Shown here: positions 1-5,248 of the stretch, piece by piece
Layout of the letters: each line of letters begins with the position of its first letter
Position numbering within the stretch: the first letter of the stretch is position 1
Program-made: the position numbers and the translations under genes
Source of the DNA: Vulcanimicrobiota bacterium
GTDB taxonomy: Bacteria; Vulcanimicrobiota; Vulcanimicrobiia; Eremiobacterales; Eremiobacteraceae
Direction of reading: 5' to 3'
Length of the DNA: 5,601 nucleotides
Assembly (NCBI GenBank): GCA_019232725.1
Contig: JAFANK010000184.1
Coordinates: 1-5,601, forward strand
The notes under the pieces: generated by a model
What the model saw: the letters and a program-made list of their open reading frames with translations, nothing else
Told to the model about the DNA's origin: nothing
Database searches by the model: none

Positions 1-2
1 TC

Positions 3-1343
3 GCACGCGCACGCATAGCCGTCGCGCTGTGTCTCGCGCTCTTCGCGGTGGCGCTGTCGCTTCCGGCGGCCGCCGCACCGACGTTCACCATTCTCCATAC
101 ATTTAGCGGTGTGGGCACTGACGGTGCGCAGCCGCAAGGCGGCTTGCTGCAGGACATCGCCGGCAAAATTCACGGCGAGACCCAGCTGGGTGGCCTGAAC
201 GGCGTCGGCACCGACTGGGTCATGTCCAGCTCCGGCTCGACGTTCAACACCTTGTACAATTTTGGTGCCACCGCTATCGATGGACAAGCCCCCACCGGCG
301 GCCTGCGCAACCTCGTCGGCGATGCTGAAGTCACCGGCATCGATTTCGGCGTCGCGCAGTCGGGAGGTAGCTTTGGCCTTGGCACGGTGTTCATCGCCGA
401 CCAGCTGGGCAATGAGATCACGATCCACAACTTCACCGGCGGCACTGACGGAGGAGTTCCTGTTGGGCGCCTGCTGCCATGGGTTGACGGCAGCTACTAC
501 GGCACGGCCGCGGACGGTGGTCAGTACGGCTATGGCACCGTCTTCCGCATCGCCGGCAATGGCAGCTTCAAGGTCTTGCACGCCTTCAATCTGAGCGACG
601 GTGCAAATCCGTTAGGCGGCTTGCAATACGGCAATGACGGCAATTTCTACGGCTCGACCGTCGGCGGCGGCAAATTCAACGAAGGCGTCGTCTATAAAAT
701 CTCGCCGACCGGTTCGTTTAGCGTCATCTACAATTTCACGGGCGGCACCGACGGCGGCGGCCCCCAAGAGGCGCTGGCGACAGATTTCCACGGCAATCTC
801 TACGGGACCACGAGCTTGGGCGGCACGGGTCGTGTGGGCACGATCTTCCGCGTGAACCAGTGGGGCTCGTTCACCACCCTCTACACGTTCCCGACGGCGT
901 CTGACGGAACGAACCCGAAAGGTTCGACGCCGCTCGCTTCGCTCACGCTGAGCACGATCGACTGCGATCGTGACCTGTTCACGACGCCTGCGCAGGTGCG
1001 CAGACTGATCTGGCAGCGTGCGACCGGTCGCGCGTTTACCTTTGGCGGCTCGGCGCCTGTGGTGCTCTACGGCAGCACGACATCCGGCGGCAATGCCACG
1101 AACAGCGGCGTGATCTTCTCGTTCAACGTCAGCACCAAGACGTACACGATCCTGTACGCGTTCTCCGGGTCCGATGGCGCGGTGCCCGACGGCAAGCTGC
1201 TCGCCTCGTTCGACGGCAATCTCTACGGCACCACGACGGCAGGTGGCGCGAATGGCGTCGGCGTCGTCTTCAAGATCGGCGGCGTGCTCTCAAGCGCGGC
1301 GCCGCTCCGCGGCACGTTCCAAGGAATCCACCGGATACACTGA
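3..1343 (+). CDS. Exported GloVer tandem-repeat protein, 5' end missing
   Basis: The reading frame is open from the first complete codon in the window. A GTG at 48 is available, but the residues before it (ARARIAVALCLALFAVALS) form the n- and h-region of a signal peptide. It probably ends near the PAAAAP stretch, so the true start is upstream of the window. Counting from the GTG, residues 13-412 contain about seven units of roughly 50 residues. Each has the pattern aromatic-T-L-Y/H-x-F, then a D-G-x-x-P-x-G-G-L turn, then N-L/F-Y-G-T-T-x-x-G-G, then G-x-V/I-F-K/R-I. This is the GloVer repeat family (TIGR03803 type), exported beta-rich proteins of unknown function, often with a C-terminal anchor of variable type. 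No sorting domain is visible here: the last repeat is followed only by about 20 residues. The sixth unit carries an insertion of about 38 residues (301-338). Family confidence is high; function is unknown. Confidence 0.88.
   Translation, partial: ARARIAVALCLALFAVALSLPAAAAPTFTILHTFSGVGTDGAQPQGGLLQDIAGKIHGETQLGGLNGVGTDWVMSSSGSTFNTLYNFGATAIDGQAPTGGLRNLVGDAEVTGIDFGVAQSGGSFGLGTVFIADQLGNEITIHNFTGGTDGGVPVGRLLPWVDGSYYGTAADGGQYGYGTVFRIAGNGSFKVLHAFNLSDGANPLGGLQYGNDGNFYGSTVGGGKFNEGVVYKISPTGSFSVIYNFTGGTDGGGPQEALATDFHGNLYGTTSLGGTGRVGTIFRVNQWGSFTTLYTFPTASDGTNPKGSTPLASLTLSTIDCDRDLFTTPAQVRRLIWQRATGRAFTFGGSAPVVLYGSTTSGGNATNSGVIFSFNVSTKTYTILYAFSGSDGAVPDGKLLASFDGNLYGTTTAGGANGVGVVFKIGGVLSSAAPLRGTFQGIHRIH
953..972. 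repeat. Perfect 8-bp inverted repeat inside the GloVer gene
   Basis: CACGATCG at 953-960 and CGATCGTG at 965-972 are exact reverse complements separated by ACTG. The pair sits at the beginning of the extra segment that interrupts the sixth GloVer unit. A 10-bp palindrome, CCTGCGCAGG, follows at 987-996. The structure is seen directly. Whether it means anything is unknown, and chance is possible in 60% GC DNA. Confidence 0.5.
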
Positions 1344-1382
1344 CACTAGCTAACCTCTCCCCCGGGGTTGTGAGGGCGGCAC

Positions 1383-1411
1383 ATGTGGGGGCGGCACTTT
1401 ATGTGCCGCCC
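1383..1411. repeat. 29-bp palindromic intergenic repeat, copy 1
   Basis: This is the first of two identical 29-bp copies between the GloVer gene and lemA. Its core is a perfect 9-bp stem, GGGCGGCAC (1389-1397) and GTGCCGCCC (1403-1411), around the loop TTTAT, with ATGTGG in front. G-U pairs could extend the stem by two or three pairs in RNA. A lone left arm (GGGCGGCAC, 1374-1382) lies just before it, so a partial third copy is present. The element resembles the short GC-rich palindromes scattered between genes in many environmental bacteria (REP-like). No U-tract follows it, so an intrinsic terminator is not supported, although it could stabilise the 3' end of the upstream mRNA. Confidence 0.85.
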
Positions 1412-1430
1412 TTGCGTATGGGCAACTCTT

Positions 1431-1459
1431 ATGTGGGGGCGGCACTTTATGTGCCGCCC
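1431..1459. repeat. 29-bp palindromic intergenic repeat, copy 2
   Basis: This copy is identical to the one at 1383-1411 over all 29 bases, and identity stops at both edges. Its stem arms are 1437-1445 and 1451-1459, with loop TTTAT at 1446-1450. The two copies start exactly 48 bp apart, a multiple of three, so both are read in the lemA frame as MWGRHFMCRP. This creates a false upstream extension of lemA. The 19 bp between the copies (1412-1430) contain only a weak TTGC/GCAA inverted pair. Confidence 0.85.
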
Positions 1460-1500
1460 ACGTCGCGGGATGCATACCGGGCATGCGCGAACTGCTGTGC

Positions 1501-1506
1501 AGGAGG
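1501..1506 (+). promoter_or_regulatory. Ribosome binding site of lemA
   Basis: AGGAGG ends 5 nt before the ATG at 1512. This textbook Shine-Dalgarno sequence fixes the lemA start there and not at the in-frame ATG at 1383 within the palindromic repeat, which would add 43 implausible residues. Confidence 0.88.
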
Positions 1507-1511
1507 GGTCT

Positions 1512-2120
1512 ATGAACCGTTCGCTCGTCGGTTGTCTCGTCGCGATTGTCATCCTCGTCCTCGTCGTCGTCGCGCCTGCCATCGGTGCCTACAATAATCT
1601 CGTGACCCTGGATCAGGCGGTTCAGGCGCAATGGGGGCAGGTGCAAAACGTCTACCAACGGCGCGCCGATCTCATCCCCAATCTCGTCGCCACCGTCAAA
1701 GGCGTCGCCAACTTCGAGAAGAGCACGTACATCGCGGTAGCCGAAGCGCGCGCAAAGGTCGGCCAAGTGCAGGTGCCGAGCGCGCAAGCCATCACCTCCA
1801 ATCAGCAGACGCTCTCGCAATACCAATCAGCTCAAGATGGGCTGACGGCGGCGCTCTCGCGTTTGCTGGTCGTCGTCGAGCGCTACCCCGAGCTCAAAGC
1901 GAACGAGAACTTCCTCACCCTGCAGTCGCAACTCGAAGGGACCGAAAACCGCATCGCGGTCGAGCGCATGCGGTACAATGAGGATGCCCAAGCGTTCAAT
2001 ACTGCGCGCCAGACGTTCCCCACGGTTTTGTACGCAAATCTGTTCGGCAGCCGTTTTGCGCCCAAGGCATATTTCCAAGCACAAGCCGGCGCCCAGAACG
2101 CGCCCAAAGTGAACTTCTAA
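1512..2120 (+). CDS. lemA: LemA family membrane-anchored protein
   Basis: The product has 202 residues, close to the usual LemA length. Residues 5-26 form one hydrophobic N-terminal segment that should anchor it in the inner membrane, with the remainder predicted helical and outside the cytoplasm. Family hallmarks are clear: YNNLVTLDQAVQAQW (27-41), RRADLIPNLVATVKG (50-64), ALSRLLVVVERYPELKANEN (114-133), LEGTENRIAVERMRYNE (141-157), and the end motif LFGSRFAPKAYF with APKVNF. The start is set by AGGAGG at 1501-1506. The gene precedes two TPM-domain genes, the standard LemA/TPM arrangement. LemA proteins are widespread, and a scaffold or envelope role is usually assumed but not proven. L-V-G-C at residues 5-8 superficially matches a lipobox, but no hydrophobic stretch precedes it, so lipidation is unlikely. 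Confidence 0.94.
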   Translation: MNRSLVGCLVAIVILVLVVVAPAIGAYNNLVTLDQAVQAQWGQVQNVYQRRADLIPNLVATVKGVANFEKSTYIAVAEARAKVGQVQVPSAQAITSNQQTLSQYQSAQDGLTAALSRLLVVVERYPELKANENFLTLQSQLEGTENRIAVERMRYNEDAQAFNTARQTFPTVLYANLFGSRFAPKAYFQAQAGAQNAPKVNF

Positions 2121-2126
2121 AGCTCC

Positions 2127-2900
2127 GTGAACTTCGTCCGCGTCCTCGCCACGGTGCTCCTCGTTGCGTGGGCGACCGCAGCACGCGCAAGCGAAGTACC
2201 CATTCCACCCTCGCCCACCACTTGGGTGACGGACAATGCCGGTCTGCTGTCCTCCTCGACCAAAGATGCACTTGAATCGCGTCTGTCCGCTTACAACCGC
2301 ACGACCGGTCACCAAATCATCGTCTGGATCGGCACGACCACCGGCGACACGCCGCTCGAAGATTGGACGATTCACGCCTTCACCGACTGGAAAGTCGGGC
2401 GCAAGAAGCTCGACGATGGTGCCGCACTGTTCCTGTTCACTGCCGATCGCAAAGCGCGCATCGAGGTCGGCTACGGCCTCGAACCACTGCTGACCGACGC
2501 CATCGCGTCGAGCATCATCCGCAACGACATCGTGCCAAACATGCGTCAGGGCAATGGCGATGCCGCCGTGACGAGTGCCGTCAGCGCCATGCTCGCAGCC
2601 ATCGGCGGCGAAAACGGTGCGACCCCTAATCCTGAAGCGGCAGCGGGCGAGCAAGGCGGTGCCGGCATCGTCGCCCTCGTGTTGATCATTTTCGCGGTCA
2701 TCGTGTTCTTCGGCATCATGACCGCGATCGCGCGGGCGATGCGCGGCGGCCGATATTATTCGGTCGGTTCGGGACCATTTATGTGGTTCGGCGGCTCGGG
2801 TGGCGGTGGCTGGGGCGGCGGCTCGGATGGAGGCGGCTTCGGTGGATTCTCAGGCGGTGGCGGCATGGGCGGAGGCGGTGGCGCCTCCGGCGGATGGTGA
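2127..2900 (+). CDS. TPM-domain (YgcG-like) exported membrane protein with Gly-rich tail
   Basis: The product has 257 residues. Residues 1-21 are a signal peptide, probably cut after ARA. A TPM domain (TLP18.3/Psb32/MOLO-1 fold, PF04536 type) spans about 33-160. It opens with VTDNAGLLSS and contains GHQIIVWIGT (61-70), KKLDDGAALFLFTADRKARI (93-112), VGYGLEPLLTDA and IVPNMRQGN. Residues 179-200 form a transmembrane helix, followed by a basic stretch and a tail (222-257) composed mostly of Gly, Ser and Trp, as is usual for this family. The topology should place the TPM domain outside the inner membrane. Start is GTG at 2127, 6 bp after the lemA stop. No strong Shine-Dalgarno is seen, so translation is probably coupled to lemA. 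It lies in the same frame as lemA, separated by TAA and two codons. Biochemical function is unsettled in the family. Confidence 0.92.
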   Translation: MNFVRVLATVLLVAWATAARASEVPIPPSPTTWVTDNAGLLSSSTKDALESRLSAYNRTTGHQIIVWIGTTTGDTPLEDWTIHAFTDWKVGRKKLDDGAALFLFTADRKARIEVGYGLEPLLTDAIASSIIRNDIVPNMRQGNGDAAVTSAVSAMLAAIGGENGATPNPEAAAGEQGGAGIVALVLIIFAVIVFFGIMTAIARAMRGGRYYSVGSGPFMWFGGSGGGGWGGGSDGGGFGGFSGGGGMGGGGGASGGW

Positions 2901-2902
2901 GG
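2896..2902 (+). promoter_or_regulatory. Ribosome binding site of the second TPM gene, overlapping the upstream stop
   Basis: GGTGAGG includes the TGA stop (2898-2900) of the preceding TPM gene and lies 5 nt before the ATG at 2908. This supports the 2908 start over longer in-frame starts inside the Gly-rich coding region (2800 onwards), and suggests coupled translation. Confidence 0.7.
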
Positions 2903-2907
2903 CGTTC

Positions 2908-3309
2908 ATGAGCACGCCGAAACAGCATGCGCATCTCGCACGCCACATCGACGAGCACAAGGTTCGTGACGCGATCCACACCGCGGAGTCCAGCACGACC
3001 GCGAAGATCCACGTCCTACTGGGCGAGCGCTTCGGGGGCTCGACGCTCAAGCACGCCACGACCTTGTTCAAACGCGCCGGCCTGGATCGCTCAAAAGAGC
3101 GCAATGGCGTGCTCTTCTTCGTGGCGCCGCACCGCCGCGAATTCGCGGTCGTTGGTGATGCCGGCATCCACGAACGTGTCGGCCAGGAGTTCTGGGATCG
3201 TGTCGTCGCTGCCATGAGCGAACGCATCAAGCAGGACGATCTCACAGCAGGGCTCGTCCACGGCATCGAGGCCGCAGGCGCACAACTCCGCCAGCACTTC
3301 CCGCGCTGA
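2908..3309 (+). CDS. Small soluble TPM-domain protein
   Basis: The product has 133 residues with no signal peptide or membrane helix, so it is probably cytoplasmic or held by its partners. The N-terminal part (9-28) is helical and begins with an AHLARHIDEHKVRDAI-like segment. It is followed by a strand (TAKIHVLLGERF), then the TPM signature RNGVLFFVAPHRREFAVVGD (65-84) and AGIHERVGQEFWDRVVAAM. The end, LTAGLVHGIEAAGAQLRQHF, matches the usual last TPM helix. The gene begins 7 bp after the exported TPM gene, with its ribosome binding site overlapping that stop. LemA plus a large and a small TPM protein is a recurring gene set, so this is most likely the third member of the operon. An extended in-frame reading from 2800 would translate Gly-rich DNA in the wrong frame and is rejected. 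Confidence 0.88.
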   Translation: MSTPKQHAHLARHIDEHKVRDAIHTAESSTTAKIHVLLGERFGGSTLKHATTLFKRAGLDRSKERNGVLFFVAPHRREFAVVGDAGIHERVGQEFWDRVVAAMSERIKQDDLTAGLVHGIEAAGAQLRQHFPR

Positions 3310-3324
3310 CTCTGGCTGAACTCC

Positions 3325-3765
3325 CTAAGCGGTCTTCTGGCGCAATCGTGCGTTGAGCGTGATCTCCGGCACCGCTGCCAGCGCTTTCGACACGATGCAC
3401 CCGGCCTTGGCGCCTTGCGCGATCTCTAAGAACTTCGCTTCATCGATGCCCGGCACGTCAGCTTCCATATCGAGATCGATGCGGCTGATGGCAAAACCAC
3501 CGGACACCGAGGTCAGATGCACGGTCGCCTTGGTCGCAACGCTCTCTGGAGTGAAACCAGCTTTGCTAAGCCCAGCCGCAGTCGCCATGGAAAAACACCC
3601 CGCGTGGGCTGCGGCGATGAGCTCCTCAGGATTCGTCCCGGTGCCATTCTCAAAACGAGAACTGAAGGAATACGCGCCCTCAAAGGCGCCTGAGCCCAAT
3701 CGCAAGCGGCCCGAGCCGCCGCGAAGATCGCCGTTCCATTGTGCTTGCGCCGTCCGTTCTGGCAT
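3325..3765 (-). CDS. osmC: OsmC family peroxiredoxin
   Basis: The product has 146 residues, close to E. coli OsmC (about 143), and aligns along its length. It shows AQAQWNGDLRGGSGRLRL at the start, YSFSSRF, then GTNPEELIAAAHAGCFSM (43-60), GFTPESV, GFAISRIDLDMEADVPGID and GAKAGCIVSKAL (118-129). Cys57 and Cys123 are the paired redox cysteines, and Arg37 and Glu48 are in the positions of the conserved active-site pair. OsmC enzymes are cytoplasmic homodimers that reduce organic hydroperoxides with thiol reductants. The match is to the OsmC branch, not Ohr, because of the GTNPEELI and VPGID signatures. It is the last gene of the minus-strand block, 71 bp downstream of an exported protein gene, so it may be co-transcribed or have its own promoter. 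It converges on the TPM operon, 15 bp away. Confidence 0.95.
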   Translation of the reverse strand: MPERTAQAQWNGDLRGGSGRLRLGSGAFEGAYSFSSRFENGTGTNPEELIAAAHAGCFSMATAAGLSKAGFTPESVATKATVHLTSVSGGFAISRIDLDMEADVPGIDEAKFLEIAQGAKAGCIVSKALAAVPEITLNARLRQKTA

Positions 3766-3773
3766 CGCGTTCG

Positions 3774-3780
3774 TACCTCC
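3774..3780 (-). promoter_or_regulatory. Ribosome binding site of osmC
   Basis: On the minus strand this reads GGAGGTA, ending 8 nt before the ATG at 3765. It is a strong Shine-Dalgarno and confirms the osmC start. Confidence 0.82.
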
Positions 3781-3836
3781 GTGAGATCAGGGACGCGCTA
3801 GTTCAACGATGTGCCACGGATTCTTTCTCGGGCAGA

Positions 3837-5198
3837 TCAGAATTGGATCGCTTGCGTTTTGGCCTCGCTGAAGAAATCGACGTCGAGCGCGTCTTCGGGA
3901 TAGGTGAAGTCCGAGAACGTGAACTGCACGCCGTCGTAATTCACCGGCGGCGTATTGGCCAGAAAGCCGCCGGTCTTGACCGTTGATGCGGTGGATTCCG
4001 ACGCCATGAACCAGTGGCCGTCAACGATCGTGTACTCGACGTCCCAGGGCACCGTCGTCGCCGGTCCTTCGTCGAAGATCCCTGCGCTGCGCAGTTTCCA
4101 GATGATCGACGCCTGCGTATCCACCCAGAGCTCGCGCACGCGATAGAAATCTGGGCGGTCGATCGGCACGAGCTTGAGATGATACACATAGCGCGAATGA
4201 TAAGGTTCGACGCCGACGAGCGTCGCATCGTAATCTCGCGCGATCGTCAAGATGCGGCCGAGCTCTTTGACGTCGACATCCGGCTCCGGCGTGCGCGTCC
4301 CCGGGAACGCTGTTGGTTGCCGCGGCAAGAGGCCAAATGCATACGCCGGCGAGATTTCCGGCACGCCGAAGGGCTGGACATAATTGCCTTTGCGCTGGTT
4401 GGGGAACAGCGACCCTAAGATCGGGATGTTGACGCGCCAGCCCCACGGGTTTTCCGGCTGGTTCGTCGTGGACAACGGCACCGTGTGCGTCGTGACCATG
4501 TCGTCGGTCGTGCGCAAGCTCGAGCGGAACGACTCGATGAACGGCTTGCCGTTGACCGTTGACCGCGAGGTGACGAGAAACGACACGACTGGCGGATACT
4601 CTAAGGTCCGTAAAGTACGCAATGCGCTCTCAAAGATCTCAGGGCCCGAGGCCTTCCCCTTAGCCGGCGGTTGCGACGCCTCGTGCGCAAGCGCGATCGC
4701 ATCGAGCGACGTCTGCGATTCGGTGGTGAATCGTGCGATGTGCTCCGTCAGCGTGGCCGGGCAATCCACCGGCGCTTTGACGGTTTTCACCGTGAACACC
4801 ACGTCATAGGTCGTCGAGGGTTTCAGCTGCGGGATCTGCATCGTCGCAACGGTCATACCCGGCGCGTGCAGATAATGGCTCTGCGTCGTCCCCACTTGCG
4901 CAAGCGGTTTGAAGCGTGAGGGCACGGAGACGATCGGTCCCGATTCGGGCACGAGCTCGACCTGTTTGATGATGCCGAAGTTGCTGCTTTCGCTCGCGAC
5001 GCCAAGCGGCGTCACGAGCGACACTTCCGTGCCGCTCTCTTCCGGCGCGACCAGCCGGAAGATCGGTTGGTTGACTAAAAACGAGTAGTCACAATTGGGA
5101 TGCGATGGCGCAGGCGTCGGCGTTGGGGCCGCGATGTAGGGCGTGACGAACGCCAACACCAAGCCGGCGGCCACGGCGAGGACCATCCTATTGGGCAT
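3837..5198 (-). CDS. Secreted two-domain protein of unknown function
   Basis: The product has 453 residues and I do not recognise a named family. Residues 1-23 are a signal peptide (PNRM, then a hydrophobic core), followed by a short Pro/Thr linker (APTPTPAPS). Residues about 37-162 look Ig/FnIII-like, ending in LKPSTTYDVVFTVKTV and ARFTTE, which is typical of the last strands of that fold. Cys36 and Cys146 flank the region and could form a disulfide. Residues about 185-450 begin with a helix (IFESALRTLRTLEYPP) and then alternate strands. YHLKLVPIDRPDFYRVRELW (338-357), IIWKLRSAGIFDEGP and VEYTIVDGHWFMAS recall the LolA/RseB/outer-membrane-lipoprotein-sorting fold, which binds lipids or acyl chains. 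That resemblance is inference from pattern only. Only a weak GA-rich ribosome binding site precedes the ATG at 5198. Met5 (5186) is a less likely alternative. The gene lies between a membrane-anchored protein gene and osmC. Confidence 0.85.
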   Translation of the reverse strand: MPNRMVLAVAAGLVLAFVTPYIAAPTPTPAPSHPNCDYSFLVNQPIFRLVAPEESGTEVSLVTPLGVASESSNFGIIKQVELVPESGPIVSVPSRFKPLAQVGTTQSHYLHAPGMTVATMQIPQLKPSTTYDVVFTVKTVKAPVDCPATLTEHIARFTTESQTSLDAIALAHEASQPPAKGKASGPEIFESALRTLRTLEYPPVVSFLVTSRSTVNGKPFIESFRSSLRTTDDMVTTHTVPLSTTNQPENPWGWRVNIPILGSLFPNQRKGNYVQPFGVPEISPAYAFGLLPRQPTAFPGTRTPEPDVDVKELGRILTIARDYDATLVGVEPYHSRYVYHLKLVPIDRPDFYRVRELWVDTQASIIWKLRSAGIFDEGPATTVPWDVEYTIVDGHWFMASESTASTVKTGGFLANTPPVNYDGVQFTFSDFTYPEDALDVDFFSEAKTQAIQF

Positions 5199-5248
5199 GC
5201 GTCCATCTTCGCACGGGATGATAGGACAGACCTCGTGGTCGCCTCGGG

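Noticed and set aside
1383..1459. CRISPR array
   Set aside because: Only two copies exist, the 19-bp gap is too short for a usual spacer, the repeat is itself a strong palindrome, and no cas gene is present.
1389..1459. Intrinsic terminator of the GloVer gene
   Set aside because: The hairpins are strong but neither is followed by a T-tract on either strand, so I list them as repeats only.
1460..1500. Sigma70 promoter for lemA
   Set aside because: No convincing -10/-35 pair at proper spacing. GCATAC is a weak -10 and the matching -35 would fall inside the second palindrome.
1512..1535. LemA as a lipoprotein (LVGC at residues 5-8)
   Set aside because: The Cys comes before, not after, the hydrophobic core, so it cannot be a normal lipobox.
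1350..1826. Minus-strand reading frames opposite lemA, including the long one at 1827-2654
   Set aside because: They lie opposite well-recognised lemA and TPM coding sequence, have no family resemblance and no ribosome binding site, and are shadows in high-GC DNA.
3310..3324. Bidirectional terminator between the convergent genes
   Set aside because: The 15-bp gap and its flanks show no stem of useful length.
3766..3836. Promoter for osmC in the 71-bp gap
   Set aside because: A TTGAAC-like -35 can be seen on the minus strand, but no -10 sits at a fitting distance, so I cannot support it.
4014..4809. Plus-strand reading frames opposite the secreted two-domain gene
   Set aside because: They are Arg-rich and low-complexity, lack motifs, and run against a minus-strand gene with a clear signal peptide and coherent protein pattern.
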